This document shows, piece after piece, positions 1-8,361 of a stretch of 64,000 nucleotides of DNA; within the stretch, counting starts at the first letter, position 1; the number at the start of each line of letters is the position of its first letter. The translations under genes and the position numbers were made by a program. The notes beneath the pieces were generated by a model. That model saw only the letters and a program-made list of their open reading frames with translations. It ran no database searches and was not told the DNA's origin. The DNA comes from Nocardioides panaciterrulae (GTDB lineage Bacteria; Actinomycetota; Actinomycetes; Propionibacteriales; Nocardioidaceae), in assembly GCF_013409645.1 (NCBI RefSeq), contig NZ_JACCBG010000001.1, forward strand, positions 3,718,001 to 3,782,000. The letters are read 5' to 3'.

Positions 1-190
1 TCGAGGAGTCGCGGCCGACATCCGGCGCGTGAGCCGCCGTCACCGGCCCGGCTGACGCGCTTCCCCACGCACGAGAGGGCCCGGCAGCACGACGCAGCAA
101 CGCGGCCGACGGGTTGCGCAATGAAGGAGGCCCCGCACAGTTCACTGTGCGGGGCCTCCAACCTCGGGGCCCTGCGCGCGGGCCCCGCCC
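1..190. other. Left-edge region without a confident gene
   Basis: No gene is supported here. A short open stretch on the plus strand that ends with TGA near position 55 could be the 3' tail of a gene outside the window, but it has no recognisable motif. The only clear structure is the hairpin at 126-159. Confidence 0.4.
126..159 (+). terminator. Strong perfect hairpin, probable terminator
   Basis: A perfect 15-bp stem (GGAGGCCCCGCACAG paired with its complement) closes a TTCA loop. It has no T-tract, which is common for actinobacterial terminators. It could end a transcript entering from the left, or work in either direction. It lies just upstream of a truncated CapA-like fragment, so it may also mark a rearrangement junction. 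Confidence 0.6.
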
Positions 191-292
191 GACGTCTGCG
201 TGCTTGCCAACAACCACGTGCTCGACTACGAGGCCGACGGACCACGCGACACCCTTAACGCGCTGGCGTCGGCCAAGGTGGCGGTGGCCTGA
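191..292 (+). pseudogene. Remnant of a CapA / poly-gamma-glutamate capsule family gene
   Basis: The plus frame reads DVCVLANNHVLDYEADG followed by about 16 residues ending in TGA. The segment LANNHxLDYxxxGxxDTLxxL is characteristic of the CapA (PGA_cap) metallophosphatase-like family, where LANNH carries metal-binding residues. Only about 33 codons remain, without a plausible start or the rest of the roughly 300-aa domain, so this is a decayed fragment. Its position between a strong hairpin and the end of the TRAP operon suggests a deletion or insertion removed the gene. The family call rests on motif recall, not on a search. Confidence 0.6.
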
Positions 293-367
293 GCCGCTCG
301 GCGAGTGCGTTCCGCTCCGCCCCACCCCCCGGCCGACGGTCTCGCCGATCCGCTCGGCAGCTTGCTC

Positions 368-1129
368 TCAGGTGAAGTACTGGCCGCCGTTGATGCTCAG
401 TGTCGTCCCGGTGGTGAAGCCCGCCGAGGGCGATGCAAGCCAGGCCACCGCGGCGGCCACGTCGGCCGGCACCCCGGGCCGCTGCACCGGGATGCCGCTG
501 ATCGTGGCGGCCTTGGACTCCGCGGTCGTGAACGTGTCGTGGAACGGCGTGGCCTCGATGAAGCCAGGGGCGACCGCGTTGACGGTAATCCCTTGGGCCG
601 CCAGTTCCTTGGACAGCCCACGCGTGAACCCGAAGATCGCGGACTTCGACGACGCGTAGGCCACCGCCCCGGGATGCCCGCCGTTGAAGCCTGCCAACGA
701 GGCGATGTTGATGATGCGCCCCCAGCCAGTGGTCATGTGCGGCAGGCAGTAATGGGTGACCAGGAAGGTGCTATCGAGGTTGACCGCCATCACCTTGCGC
801 CACAGCGCGGGGTCCATGTCGGCGATCGTCTGTCGCTGCACCAAGCCTCCGGCGTTGTTGACCAGCACGTCGACGCTGCCCATGCCGCGCGCCAGCTCAT
901 CGATGGCGCTGCGGATCTCCTCCTCAGAGGTGATGTCCAGTCGGTGAGCGATCAACGCGTGGCCGGACGCCTCCTTGATCTCACGGGCGAAGTCCTCGTC
1001 CGGCTCGTGGCTGAGGTAGGTCACGGCCACTTGAGCGCCGGCGCGAGCGAGCTCGAGTGCGATCTCCTTGCCGATTCCCACGCCGCCGCCGGTGATGAGG
1101 GCGTTCCTGCCGTCCAGATTAGTGGTCAC
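368..1129 (-). CDS. SDR-family oxidoreductase (FabG-like)
   Basis: A 253-aa classical short-chain dehydrogenase/reductase. It has the cofactor motif TGGGVGIG near residues 13-20, NNAG near residue 90, a catalytic serine in NIASLAG, the YASSK tetrad (YxxxK), and a C-terminal SINGG typical of FabG-like members. The start is the GTG at 1129, preceded by AGGAG with good spacing; longer frames upstream would run through the lacI gene. It is the last gene of the TRAP-lacI operon, with 1 nt between the lacI stop and this start. Because it is co-transcribed with a TRAP transporter and a LacI repressor, it probably oxidises or reduces the imported sugar acid or polyol; the substrate is unknown. A role in fatty acid synthesis is less likely from context. 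Confidence 0.85.
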   Translation of the reverse strand: MTTNLDGRNALITGGGVGIGKEIALELARAGAQVAVTYLSHEPDEDFAREIKEASGHALIAHRLDITSEEEIRSAIDELARGMGSVDVLVNNAGGLVQRQTIADMDPALWRKVMAVNLDSTFLVTHYCLPHMTTGWGRIINIASLAGFNGGHPGAVAYASSKSAIFGFTRGLSKELAAQGITVNAVAPGFIEATPFHDTFTTAESKAATISGIPVQRPGVPADVAAAVAWLASPSAGFTTGTTLSINGGQYFT

Positions 1130-1130
1130 T

Positions 1131-2195
1131 TCAGATCTCCTGTTTGGTCGTAGTGGGCAGTTGCCTGTCGCTGGAGGCCCGCACGAGCAGGCGGGTGTCG
1201 ACCGTGACCGACTCAGGCGGGGGAGGAGGCCCCTGCTCGGCGAGCCGCTGGATGAGTCGTGAAGCACCCAAGCGTCCGATCACCTCCGGTTGCTGGGCGA
1301 TCACCGACAGCCCAGGTTCCAGGTGGCGGGTCCAGATCAGGTCGTCGTACCCGACCACCATCACCTCACCGGGCACTTGCACGCCCAGGTCCTTCAGCGC
1401 TGAGAGCGCACCGATCGCCATGTACTGGTTCATCGCGAAGATCGCTTCGGGCGGGGTGCGTAGAGCCATCAGTGCCCGCGTCTCGTCGTACCCATGGCCT
1501 TCACTGGCGCCGCTCTCGCTGGGTAGTCCCACCCGCACGAGCGATTCGTCGAGGTCCAGGCCCGCGGAGAGCAGCCCGGAGCGGAAGCCGTTCATCCGCT
1601 CCCTCTCTGACTCACTGACCGCTGGCAACGCCAGTACGGCGATTCGCCGTGCCCCTTGGGCGACCAGGTGGCCGGCCGCGTCGAAGGCACCCTTGAAGTT
1701 CCCCGAACGGATCACGTCGCAGCCAGGGGCACCTTGAGCGCCGTGCAGCAGCAGCACCACCGGCTTGCCGGCATCGGTGAACAGCTTCACCGCGTCCAGG
1801 CGTTCCCCGGTCGGCACGACCAGGATGCCGTCAACCTGGGAGTCGGCCATCAGCTCCAATGCCTGCTCCTCCAGGCTTGCCTGCAGCTCCGTGTTGGAGA
1901 ACAGCACCGAGAAGCCGTGCTCGTGCAGGACCTCCGCGGCGGACTTGAACAGGAGCGGCGCGATCGGGCTGAGGATCGTCGGCATCACCACCCCGACGGT
2001 CTGAGTTCGATGCGTGCTCAACCCGCGGGCCAGTCGGTTCGGCCGGTATCCGCTGCGGGCGATGGCATCCTGGACCCGGCTGGTGGCTTCCTGACTGACG
2101 TAGCGGGTGCCGTTGATGACCGCGGAGACCGTGGCTACTGAAACGCCGGCGTCGGCGGCAACGCTGCGGATCGTGGGGGCCGGCTTCTTGGTCAC
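1131..2195 (-). CDS. LacI-family transcriptional repressor
   Basis: A 354-aa protein with an N-terminal LacI helix-turn-helix (TIRSVAADAGVSVATVSAVI) and the hinge region ...YRPNRLARGLS, followed by a periplasmic-binding-protein-like sensor domain (TVGVVMPTI, QVDGILVVPT, VVGYDDL). The start is the GTG at 2195, which overlaps the DctQM stop as GTGA; this places the HTH at residue 6, as usual in the family. It probably binds the two AACCGGTT-centred palindromes in front of dctP and represses its own operon until the transported substrate or a metabolite binds. The effector is unknown. Confidence 0.92.
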   Translation of the reverse strand: MTKKPAPTIRSVAADAGVSVATVSAVINGTRYVSQEATSRVQDAIARSGYRPNRLARGLSTHRTQTVGVVMPTILSPIAPLLFKSAAEVLHEHGFSVLFSNTELQASLEEQALELMADSQVDGILVVPTGERLDAVKLFTDAGKPVVLLLHGAQGAPGCDVIRSGNFKGAFDAAGHLVAQGARRIAVLALPAVSESERERMNGFRSGLLSAGLDLDESLVRVGLPSESGASEGHGYDETRALMALRTPPEAIFAMNQYMAIGALSALKDLGVQVPGEVMVVGYDDLIWTRHLEPGLSVIAQQPEVIGRLGASRLIQRLAEQGPPPPPESVTVDTRLLVRASSDRQLPTTTKQEI

Positions 2196-4138
2196 CCGAG
2201 CCCTCGCATGTGGGGCAGCGCCAGTGTCAACTGGGGCACGAACATGATCAGCAACAGCACCGCCGCGATCGCCGCCAGGTACTTCAGGGCCGGCCGGGCC
2301 ACCTGTTCCATAGGTACCCCCCCGATGGCGCACGCGGTGTAGAGGCCGACCCCCAGCGGCGGCGCGAAGAGTCCCAGCCCCATGGCCAGGATGAGCACGA
2401 TCCCGAACTGTAGCTCGTTGACGCCGAGCTGCGTCGCGATGGGAAGCAGTAGCGGGCCGAAGATGATCAGCGCGGGCGCGCCTTCGAGCACCGAGCCCAT
2501 CACGACGAGCATCAGCATGCACAGCAGCAGGAACACCCAGGTGCCTTCGCTGTGGGCCAGTCTGACGAGCGCCTGAGCCATGCTCTGCGGGATCTGCTCG
2601 ACGGTGAGCACGTAGGTGACTGCCTGGGCGGCGGCCACGATGAAGAGGATCATTCCGGACAGGGAGGCCGATCGGAGCAGGAAGTTCACGGTCGGCCGGG
2701 GCCGCATCTCACGAAACAGCAGACCCCCGACCAGCAGCGCGTAGACCACCGCGAAGGCGGCGACCTCGGTGGGAGTGGCGATGCCGCCCAGGATGCCGCC
2801 GAAGATGATGACGATCATCACCAATGCGGTGGACGCCCCGCCGAAGAGTCGCAGCAGCTGTTTCCGGCTCGGCCGCGGCCCGTAGACGGCCGCGGCGCTG
2901 TCTACCCGCCGAGGCGCGGTGACCACCGCGACGACGACCAGGGCGAGGGCGATAACCGCGGCCGGGACGATTCCGGCGATGAACAAACCGCCGATCGACA
3001 GGTTGGCGACGTAGCCGAGGATGATCATGTTGATGCACGGCGGGATGGTCTCCCCCATCACAGCGGAGGCGGCCAGCAGGCCGACGGCGTCCTTGTCGTC
3101 CTGGCCGGCCTGACGGATCGCAGGAAGCAGTGTGGTGCCGACCGCCGCGACGTCAGCGTTCTTGGACCCCGAGATGCCGGAGAACAGGGCCATCGCGGCC
3201 ACCATCACGATGCGCAGACCGCCGCGGCGGTTGCCGACGCCCAGCATCAGCAGGTCGATGAGCCGCCGAGACATGCCGTTGACCTCCATGACCAGCCCGG
3301 CCAGCACGAAGAACGGGATGGACAGCAGCACGACGTTGGAGACCCCGGCCTCCATCTGTTGGGCGAACAGCGCGAGAGGCGCACTACCGCCGAACCAGAA
3401 GAACAGCAGGGCACCGAAGGCCAGCGCGAAACCGATCGGCACCCCAATGACGAGAGTGACCACGAAGCCGGCGAGAAGCAGGGAGACCGGTGCAGGATGG
3501 GCGTTCATGGGAAGCGCCAGAAGGGCCAACCACCAAAGGGCGGCGACCGCGCCCAGCACCGCGGCGGAGCTGACCAGCACCCGCGGGCTGCTACGCAGCA
3601 GGGCCGCAAGCGCGAAGGCAGCCATCACCACGGCACTGACCAGCACCGGGTAGAAGTTGATCGACTCAGGCAGGCCGCTTGCGGTGGTCTGCCCCGACAC
3701 CGTCGAGAGGATCTCGGTGCCTGACCAGCACAGCCCGGCACTGACCAGCACGATGACCCAGGCGATCAAGCCCTCGTTGATCTCGGCGACGCGGCCACGC
3801 AGTCGGCTGCGCACCGCACTCACCCCGAGGTGTTCGCCGCGGGCCAGCGCGAGCGCGCCACCCAGGAACCCCACGCAGACCAGCATTGTCGAGCTGATCT
3901 CGCCGGCCCAAGCCAGTGGGTGGTTGAAGAAGTAGCGGGAGACCACCGAGACGAAGACCACGACCAGGCTCGCCATCAGCGCCGCGACCGCGGCCGCCGC
4001 AACGACCACCTCCAAGCCGGCACTGAAGCGGTCCTTTGGCGGGAGGTCTGCCCCGGCGGCGGCCGCCGCCGGGCCCACCGGCCCGTCTGCGCGGCCGGCG
4101 GCCCCCTCCGGAATCACGTGCTGGGTGCGGGCGGCCAT
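2192..4138 (-). CDS. Fused TRAP transporter small and large permease (DctQM)
   Basis: A 648-aa membrane protein. Residues about 40-200 form a four-helix DctQ-like small subunit (RYFFNHPLAWAGEISSTMLV); residues about 205-645 form the DctM large subunit with many hydrophobic helices (GSKNADVAAVGTTLLPA, GVGLYTACAIGGVPMEQV). DctQ and DctM are separate proteins in many TRAP systems, and the fused form is a known variant. It imports the substrate delivered by DctP using a sodium gradient. The ATG at 4138 lies 1 nt after the dctP stop, and the gene overlaps lacI by 4 nt. The LacI/SDR partners suggest a sugar acid or related carboxylate. Confidence 0.92.
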   Translation of the reverse strand: MAARTQHVIPEGAAGRADGPVGPAAAAAGADLPPKDRFSAGLEVVVAAAAVAALMASLVVVFVSVVSRYFFNHPLAWAGEISSTMLVCVGFLGGALALARGEHLGVSAVRSRLRGRVAEINEGLIAWVIVLVSAGLCWSGTEILSTVSGQTTASGLPESINFYPVLVSAVVMAAFALAALLRSSPRVLVSSAAVLGAVAALWWLALLALPMNAHPAPVSLLLAGFVVTLVIGVPIGFALAFGALLFFWFGGSAPLALFAQQMEAGVSNVVLLSIPFFVLAGLVMEVNGMSRRLIDLLMLGVGNRRGGLRIVMVAAMALFSGISGSKNADVAAVGTTLLPAIRQAGQDDKDAVGLLAASAVMGETIPPCINMIILGYVANLSIGGLFIAGIVPAAVIALALVVVAVVTAPRRVDSAAAVYGPRPSRKQLLRLFGGASTALVMIVIIFGGILGGIATPTEVAAFAVVYALLVGGLLFREMRPRPTVNFLLRSASLSGMILFIVAAAQAVTYVLTVEQIPQSMAQALVRLAHSEGTWVFLLLCMLMLVVMGSVLEGAPALIIFGPLLLPIATQLGVNELQFGIVLILAMGLGLFAPPLGVGLYTACAIGGVPMEQVARPALKYLAAIAAVLLLIMFVPQLTLALPHMRGLG

Positions 4139-4139
4139 G

Positions 4140-5180
4140 TCACGCCAGCTTTGTGATCGCGTCCAGGACGGGCTGGGCGGACGGATGCTCGCTGACGAAC
4201 TTCTGCCACAGCGGCTTCACTCGCTGCTGGAAGGCGGACTTGTCAACCGTGGTGACGGTGACGCCCTTGCTCTTGAGCTGGCTCATCGCCTGCTCCTCCG
4301 CCGCGACCGCCTGACCTCGCTGGTATTCCGTGGCCTGTCGCGCGGCGTCCATGAATCCTTGGCGGTGCTGCGACGGGATCTTGTTGTACGACGACTGACC
4401 GACGACCACGATAAGTGGGTTGAAGATGTGCTCGGTCAGCGCGAGGTGCTTGGCAAGCTCGTCCCACTTGTTCTGCAGGATGGTCGGCGCGTCGTGCCCG
4501 AGGCCGTCGATCAGCCCGGTCTGCAGCGACGTGTAGACCTCCGTAGTGGCAAGCGGCGTAGCCACAGCGCCCATCAGGTTGACGGTCTGGATGACCTCGG
4601 GGGCCTGCAGGGTGCGAATCTTGAGCTGCTGCAGGTCCGCCGGGCTGGTCACCTGCGGCTTGGTGAGCATGTTGCGGGCGCCGAAGTTGAACGCCCATCC
4701 GAGCGTCTTGACGCCAGCCTTGTCCTGCAGCGTGGTCGCCAACGTCGTGCCTGCGCCTGAATCAAGGGCGCTCCCGACCTGGTCCCAGCTGTCGAAGAGG
4801 TAACCCATGTCCAGCACGCCGAAGTCCGGCGCGACCTGCGACCAGATCGATGACCCGGAGATCATCATGTCCGCGGCACCCATCCGAAGCTGTTGCACCA
4901 TCTTGGCCTCGTCGCCGAGCTGACTGTCCGGGAAGTAGTCCACGGTGACGGCGTCGCCGACGTTCTTCTTCAGCGCCTGCTGGAAGCGGCCGAACCACGC
5001 GCTGTGCGCGTTGCCCGGCTGGCCGGACATGGACGACGACATCTTGAGTGTGACGCCGCCAGCACCGCTGCTACTCGCTCCGGCGCCGCACGCCGCGAGC
5101 AGCGGAGCACCGGCGACGGCAAGCGCAGCACCCGATCCGAACTTGAGGAACGACCTTCGTGACGTTGATCGGTCGACCAT
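4140..5180 (-). CDS. TRAP transporter solute-binding protein (DctP family), Tat lipoprotein
   Basis: A 346-aa extracytoplasmic solute receptor. The N-terminus has a twin-arginine motif (SRRSFLKF) followed by a hydrophobic stretch and a lipobox (LLAACG), so it is probably exported folded by Tat and lipid-anchored. The mature part shows DctP features (FQQALKKNVGDAVTVDYFPD, LGDEAKMVQQLRMGAADMM, the family arginine region LKIRTLQAPEV, VYTSLQTGLIDG). The ATG at 5180 is chosen because AGGAG lies 7 nt upstream; a longer frame to 5336 would cross operator 1. It is the first gene of the dctP-dctQM-lacI-SDR operon. Confidence 0.92.
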   Translation of the reverse strand: MVDRSTSRRSFLKFGSGAALAVAGAPLLAACGAGASSSGAGGVTLKMSSSMSGQPGNAHSAWFGRFQQALKKNVGDAVTVDYFPDSQLGDEAKMVQQLRMGAADMMISGSSIWSQVAPDFGVLDMGYLFDSWDQVGSALDSGAGTTLATTLQDKAGVKTLGWAFNFGARNMLTKPQVTSPADLQQLKIRTLQAPEVIQTVNLMGAVATPLATTEVYTSLQTGLIDGLGHDAPTILQNKWDELAKHLALTEHIFNPLIVVVGQSSYNKIPSQHRQGFMDAARQATEYQRGQAVAAEEQAMSQLKSKGVTVTTVDKSAFQQRVKPLWQKFVSEHPSAQPVLDAITKLA

Positions 5181-5241
5181 CGCGCATCTCCTAGGTTTCA
5201 TCGAGCCCCTCGAGCGCCGACGCATATGGGCGTCCAACGCA

Positions 5242-5255
5242 CGTAACCGGTTACG
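5242..5255. promoter_or_regulatory. Operator 1 for the LacI-family repressor
   Basis: CGTAACCGGTTACG is a perfect 14-bp palindrome with a central CpG, the usual form of LacI/GalR operators. It lies about 60 bp upstream of the dctP start. Its AACCGGTT core recurs 133 bp further upstream. The operon encodes a LacI-family protein, so autoregulation is the simplest reading. Confidence 0.75.
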
Positions 5256-5375
5256 CAAATGTGCGGCAAAGACATGGTTTCGCGGCGACGCAAGCTGCTC
5301 GATCCAAAGGAACAGGCGGCAGAATACGCCCCACACTACGGCGAGAGGCGGGGGTTGTGAGGTGCGTCATGCTAG

Positions 5376-5388
5376 CGAACCGGTTACG
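5376..5388. promoter_or_regulatory. Operator 2 for the LacI-family repressor
   Basis: CGAACCGGTTACG shares the AACCGGTT core and right arm of operator 1; the left arm is degenerate. The centre-to-centre distance from operator 1 is 133 bp, which would allow a tetrameric repressor to loop the promoter DNA. Confidence 0.6.
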
Positions 5389-5674
5389 TAACGACAAGGG
5401 GTCATCCCCCGTTTGTCACGAAGCGCGGACGAGCGTTCGCATGCCCCGCAGCGGGGCATCGGGCCGTCCGTGTGCTCCTCGAAGCCGGCTCCAGCCGAGT
5501 GCTCCCCTGACGATCTGCGACTCAGGACTGTCAGTCGGCGCCAGCGGTGACGCCACGAGACGCACCCCCGCGAACAGCTCGTCGACTCCTCGGTTGTTCG
5601 CGCGAGGCGACGCAATCCGTCGGGGCTCCTACCCCACAGCTCCCCGGCCGGTCGGTCGGACAGGTCCAGACGAC

Positions 5675-5720
5675 GAAGAGGGGCCCCTGACCAGCATCCG
5701 CTGGCCAGGAGCCCCTCTTC
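5675..5720 (-). terminator. Terminator of tRNA-Tyr
   Basis: A 21-bp stem with two mismatches (GAAGAGGGGCCCCTGACCAGC at 5675-5695 against 5700-5720) closes an ATCC loop. It lies 9 nt beyond the 3' end of the minus-strand tRNA-Tyr, so it most likely terminates that transcript and shields the TRAP operon from it. Confidence 0.7.
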
Positions 5721-5728
5721 TCAGTCCG

Positions 5729-5810
5729 TGGCAGGTGAAGGATTCGAACCTTCGAAGGCAAAGCCGACGGATTTACAGTCCGCTCCCATTGGCCGCTCGG
5801 GCAACCTGCC
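5729..5810 (-). tRNA. tRNA-Tyr (GTA anticodon)
   Basis: Read on the minus strand, the acceptor stem GGCAGGT pairs with ACCTGCC and is followed by A73. The anticodon loop is CTGTAAA (anticodon GTA) on a stem with one G-U pair. There is a long class-II variable arm (GGC-TTT-GCC) as expected for bacterial tRNA-Tyr, and the T-arm is GAAGG-TTCGAAT-CCTTC. CCA is not encoded. The 3' end faces the TRAP operon, a common arrangement at integration sites, although no duplicated 3' end was found in the window. Confidence 0.95.
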
Positions 5811-5940
5811 TCGGGTGTCGCGCGGGCTCCCGTTTGGTCCTCCGACGACGAGGCGAAAGAATAGCGCAGCCCCCGCGCGTGGTGAAAACGCCGGGGTCTC
5901 TCGAACCGCAGCACCCGCTGACCGCATGTGGAGGAGCACC

Positions 5941-6432
5941 ATGGCCGACTCGTCGTTCGACATCGTGAGCAAGATCGACCGCCAGGAGGTCGACAACGCG
6001 CTCGGCCAGACCGCCCGCGAGATCTCCACCCGCTTCGACTTCAAGGGCACCGGCGCCTCGATCGAGTGGGCCGGCGAGCACGCCATCGAGATCGCGGCCT
6101 CCGCCGACGACCGAGCCAACGCGGTCCTCGACGTCTTCAAGGGCAAGCTGGTCAAGCGCGACGTGAGCCTGAAGGTCCTCGACGCCTCCGAGCCGCGGCC
6201 GTCGGGCCAGCAGAGCAAGATCTCGATCACGCTCAAGGAGGGCATCAGCTCCGAGGACGCCAAGAAGGTCTCGAAGCTGATCCGCGACGAGGGCCCCAAG
6301 GGCGTGAAGGCGCAGATCCAGGGCGACGAGCTGCGGGTCTCCTCCAAGAAGCGCGACGACCTGCAGGCCGTCATCGCCCTGGTCAAGGCCCAGGACTACG
6401 ACTTCGCGGTGCAGTTCACGAACTACCGGTGA
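5941..6432 (+). CDS. YajQ-family nucleotide-binding protein
   Basis: A 163-aa cytoplasmic protein of normal YajQ length, starting [20 protein letters not shown] and containing the conserved segments [20 protein letters not shown] and [11 protein letters not shown]. The family has two ferredoxin-like domains and binds nucleotides, tRNA or cyclic di-GMP in different organisms; the role here is not evident. The ATG at 5941 follows GGAGGAGCACC, a good ribosome binding site. It is monocistronic and divergent from tRNA-Tyr. Confidence 0.95.
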   Translation: MADSSFDIVSKIDRQEVDNALGQTAREISTRFDFKGTGASIEWAGEHAIEIAASADDRANAVLDVFKGKLVKRDVSLKVLDASEPRPSGQQSKISITLKEGISSEDAKKVSKLIRDEGPKGVKAQIQGDELRVSSKKRDDLQAVIALVKAQDYDFAVQFTNYR

Positions 6433-6461
6433 GCGAGCGCAGCGAGCGAGATCGGTAGTTC
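6420..6461 (+). terminator. Inverted repeat spanning the YajQ stop codon
   Basis: GAACTACCG at 6420-6428 pairs with CGGTAGTTC at 6453-6461. The arms flank the stop codon and a GAGCGAGCGCAGCGAGCGAG spacer. The left arm lies inside the last codons of YajQ. Termination is plausible, but the loop is long. Confidence 0.4.
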
Positions 6462-6472
6462 GGGGAGCGCCC

Positions 6473-6496
6473 GCGTCAACCAGCGCCGACTCGGCG
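6473..6496 (+). repeat. Single copy of repeat family B
   Basis: This 24-nt stretch differs by one base from the unit repeated three times at 7291-7376. It contains the palindromic core CGCCGACTCGGCG and lies about 40 bp behind the YajQ stop. Confidence 0.7.
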
Positions 6497-6623
6497 ATCG
6501 CCGTACGTCCGGCGACGTCCCCCCGCCCCCGTGACCTCCGTCCCTGTCGGCCCGCCACTGCGGCGGCCCAGCGTGGAGGTAGGGCAGCGGTCCCACGTGC
6601 GGGCCGACCCGGGGAGCGCGATC

Positions 6624-7244
6624 ATGGCCGTACGACGCAGACTGGCCGCACTGCTGGCTCCGGCGGTGGCCGCCGGACTCATGGCGACGCCGCTCGCCGG
6701 CACCGCCCCCGCCGCCGGCGCGGCCGCCGCCGAGCATCCCTCGCGGGCCGTCTTCCACGACGGGCGCGGGGACGTGTGGCGCGAGGACCCCAAGACCGAG
6801 ACGTCGGTGCGGCTGCACCACTACCCGCGGGCGGACGAGACCCGGGTGGTTCTTCGCCACGGCGCGTCAGCGATCACGGTCCGCGCCCGGTTCGTCGACC
6901 TCCAGCCGGTCGGCACCCACAACTTCTGGGTGCACCTGCGCACCCGCGCCTACCAGTGGGACGCGGTCGTCATGTCCACGCCCGGTCACCGCGCCAGCCA
7001 GCGCTACTTCCAGGGCGACGACGGCGCCAAGCGGTGCGTCGGATTCACCCGGACCATCAGCTACAGCGACAACTTGGTGACGATGCGCATCCCGAACAGC
7101 TGCATCCACGATGCCCGGTGGGTGAAGCTCGGGCTGTTCAACCAGCTCTCCTACGGCAAGAAGGGCCCGACCTACTACGACAACGCGCTGACGCACCAGC
7201 AGTGGGGCGGGCGGCCGCCCAAGCTCTACGCACCGTCGGCCTGA
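6624..7244 (+). CDS. Secreted protein of unknown function
   Basis: A 206-aa protein with a Sec signal peptide (MAVRRRLAALLAPAVAAGLM followed by an Ala-rich cleavage region near residue 40). The mature part reads like a beta-rich domain (RFVDLQPVGTHNFWVHLRT) and contains two cysteines (RCVGF and NSCIHD) that could form a disulfide. I do not recognise the family. The ATG at 6624 is preceded by GGGGAG; a start further upstream would add an unrelated tail before the signal peptide. It is followed by a GC-rich hairpin. It is probably extracytoplasmic, with no operon partner. Confidence 0.75.
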   Translation: MAVRRRLAALLAPAVAAGLMATPLAGTAPAAGAAAAEHPSRAVFHDGRGDVWREDPKTETSVRLHHYPRADETRVVLRHGASAITVRARFVDLQPVGTHNFWVHLRTRAYQWDAVVMSTPGHRASQRYFQGDDGAKRCVGFTRTISYSDNLVTMRIPNSCIHDARWVKLGLFNQLSYGKKGPTYYDNALTHQQWGGRPPKLYAPSA

Positions 7245-7248
7245 GGCC

Positions 7249-7271
7249 CGGGCCCGGGCGGTCCGGGCCCG
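7249..7271 (+). terminator. GC-rich hairpin after the secreted protein gene
   Basis: CGGGCCCGG (7249-7257) and CCGGGCCCG (7263-7271) form a perfect 9-bp stem with a 5-nt loop, starting 4 nt after the stop codon. There is no T-tract. It is a probable terminator. Confidence 0.55.
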
Positions 7272-7290
7272 CCGTACCGCACCCCCCGGG

Positions 7291-7376
7291 GCGTCAACCT
7301 GCGCCGACTCGGCGTGCTCCCGCGTCAACCTGCGCCGACTCGGCGTGCCCCCGCGTCAACCTGCGCCGACTCGGCG
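7291..7376. repeat. Repeat family B: three tandem units with a 31-bp period
   Basis: Three identical 24-nt units (7291-7314, 7322-7345, 7353-7376) are separated by 7-nt spacers (TGCTCCC and TGCCCCC). Each unit contains the palindromic core CGCCGACTCGGCG and a GCGTCAACC arm. Read on the minus strand, the array begins 4 nt after the cysA stop codon. Related copies lie at 6473-6496, 32643-32665, 32716-32728 (core only) and inside menD at 43400-43423. No repeat of this type is known to me; it may act as a terminator or RNA-stability element. Confidence 0.9.
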
Positions 7377-7380
7377 GCGC

Positions 7381-8361
7381 TCAGCCCGCGACGGACCGCA
7401 TGGCAGGAACCGTGACCGCACCGGTGGCGGGCGTCAGCCACACCGGCATCCCCTCGACCAGCCCGATGGCCCGCGCGAGGGTGCGGGTCACCACGACCGT
7501 GACGACCTCACCGTCGTCGGTGAGCGCGGTCACCCGGACCTCGAAGCCGACCCGCAGCACCCGGCTCACCCGGGCCTCCACGGCTCCGGCGAGGTGCGGC
7601 ACGGTCGCCAGGTCGATGTCGTGCGGTCGCAGGCTGACGCCGCCCAGCCGGGTCACCTCGCCGAGGAAGCCCATGACGAAGTCGTTGGCCGGCTCGTCGT
7701 ACAGCTCGTCGGGTGACCCGACCTGCTCGACCCGACCCTCGTTGATCACCACGAGCTCGTCGGCGACCTCGAGGGCCTCCTCCTGGTCGTGGGTGACGAA
7801 GACCGTGGTCACCTGCACCTCGTCGTGCAGCCGGCGCAGCCAGTCGCGCAGCTCCTTGCGGACCTTCGCGTCCAGCGCGCCGAACGGCTCGTCGAGCAGC
7901 AGCACCGTCGGCTCCACCGCGAGCGCCCGCGCCAGCGCCATGCGCTGTCGCTGACCGCCCGAGAGCTGGGAGGGCAGCCGGTGGGCGAACTGCTGCAGGT
8001 GCACCAGCCGCAGCAGCTCGTCGACGCGCTCGGCGATCTCGGTCTTGGGGCGCTTCCTGATCTCCAGGCCGAAGGCGACGTTCCTGGCCACCGACATGTG
8101 CTTGAAGACCGCGTAGTGCTGGAAGACGAACCCCACGTTGCGCTTCTGCGGCGCCAGGTGCGTGGCCTCGTTCCCCTCGATGGTGACGGTGCCGCTGTCC
8201 GCGGAGTCCAGCCCGGCGATGATCCGCAGCAACGTCGACTTCCCACCACCCGAGGGGCCCAGCAGCGCGGTCAGCTGGCCCGTCGGCAGCGAGACCGACA
8301 CGTCGTCGAGGGCGACGAAGTCGCCGAACCGCTTGTTGACTCCCTGGATCTCGATGCTCAC
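7381..8361 (-). CDS. cysA: Sulfate/thiosulfate ABC transporter ATP-binding protein
   Basis: A 326-aa ABC ATPase: Walker [10 protein letters not shown] near residue 35, Q-loop FVFQHYAVF, signature [15 protein letters not shown], Walker [13 protein letters not shown], switch histidine VTHD. The C-terminal ~90 residues form the TOBE-like regulatory domain seen in CysA ([10 protein letters not shown]). It energises sulfate uptake at the inner face of the membrane with CysT and CysW. The GTG at 8361 overlaps the cysW stop as GTGA. It is the last gene of the sbp-cysT-cysW-cysA operon, and repeat family B follows directly. Confidence 0.93.
   Translation of the reverse strand: MSIEIQGVNKRFGDFVALDDVSVSLPTGQLTALLGPSGGGKSTLLRIIAGLDSADSGTVTIEGNEATHLAPQKRNVGFVFQHYAVFKHMSVARNVAFGLEIRKRPKTEIAERVDELLRLVHLQQFAHRLPSQLSGGQRQRMALARALAVEPTVLLLDEPFGALDAKVRKELRDWLRRLHDEVQVTTVFVTHDQEEALEVADELVVINEGRVEQVGSPDELYDEPANDFVMGFLGEVTRLGGVSLRPHDIDLATVPHLAGAVEARVSRVLRVGFEVRVTALTDDGEVVTVVVTRTLARAIGLVEGMPVWLTPATGAVTVPAMRSVAG

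Larger units (their letters stand above)
5181..5728. other. Regulatory intergenic region between the TRAP operon and tRNA-Tyr
   Basis: About 550 bp without a convincing gene. It contains two LacI-type palindromes (5242-5255 and 5376-5388), a short hairpin ATGCCCC-GCAGC-GGGGCAT at 5441-5459, and the tRNA-Tyr terminator at 5675-5720. Short open frames here have no family features or ribosome binding site. I see nothing else. Confidence 0.6.

Noticed and set aside
5367-5615. Minus-strand 82-aa reading frame before dctP
   Set aside because: It has no ribosome binding site or family motif, has atypical composition for this genome, and overlaps operator 2.
5729-5810. attL/attR duplication of the tRNA-Tyr 3' end within the window
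   Set aside because: No second copy of the tRNA 3' segment was seen between 1 and 5728.
7291-7376. CRISPR-like array (regular 24-nt repeats with spacers)
   Set aside because: The spacers are only 7 nt and nearly identical, only three units exist, no cas genes are present, and the same unit occurs singly elsewhere and inside menD.
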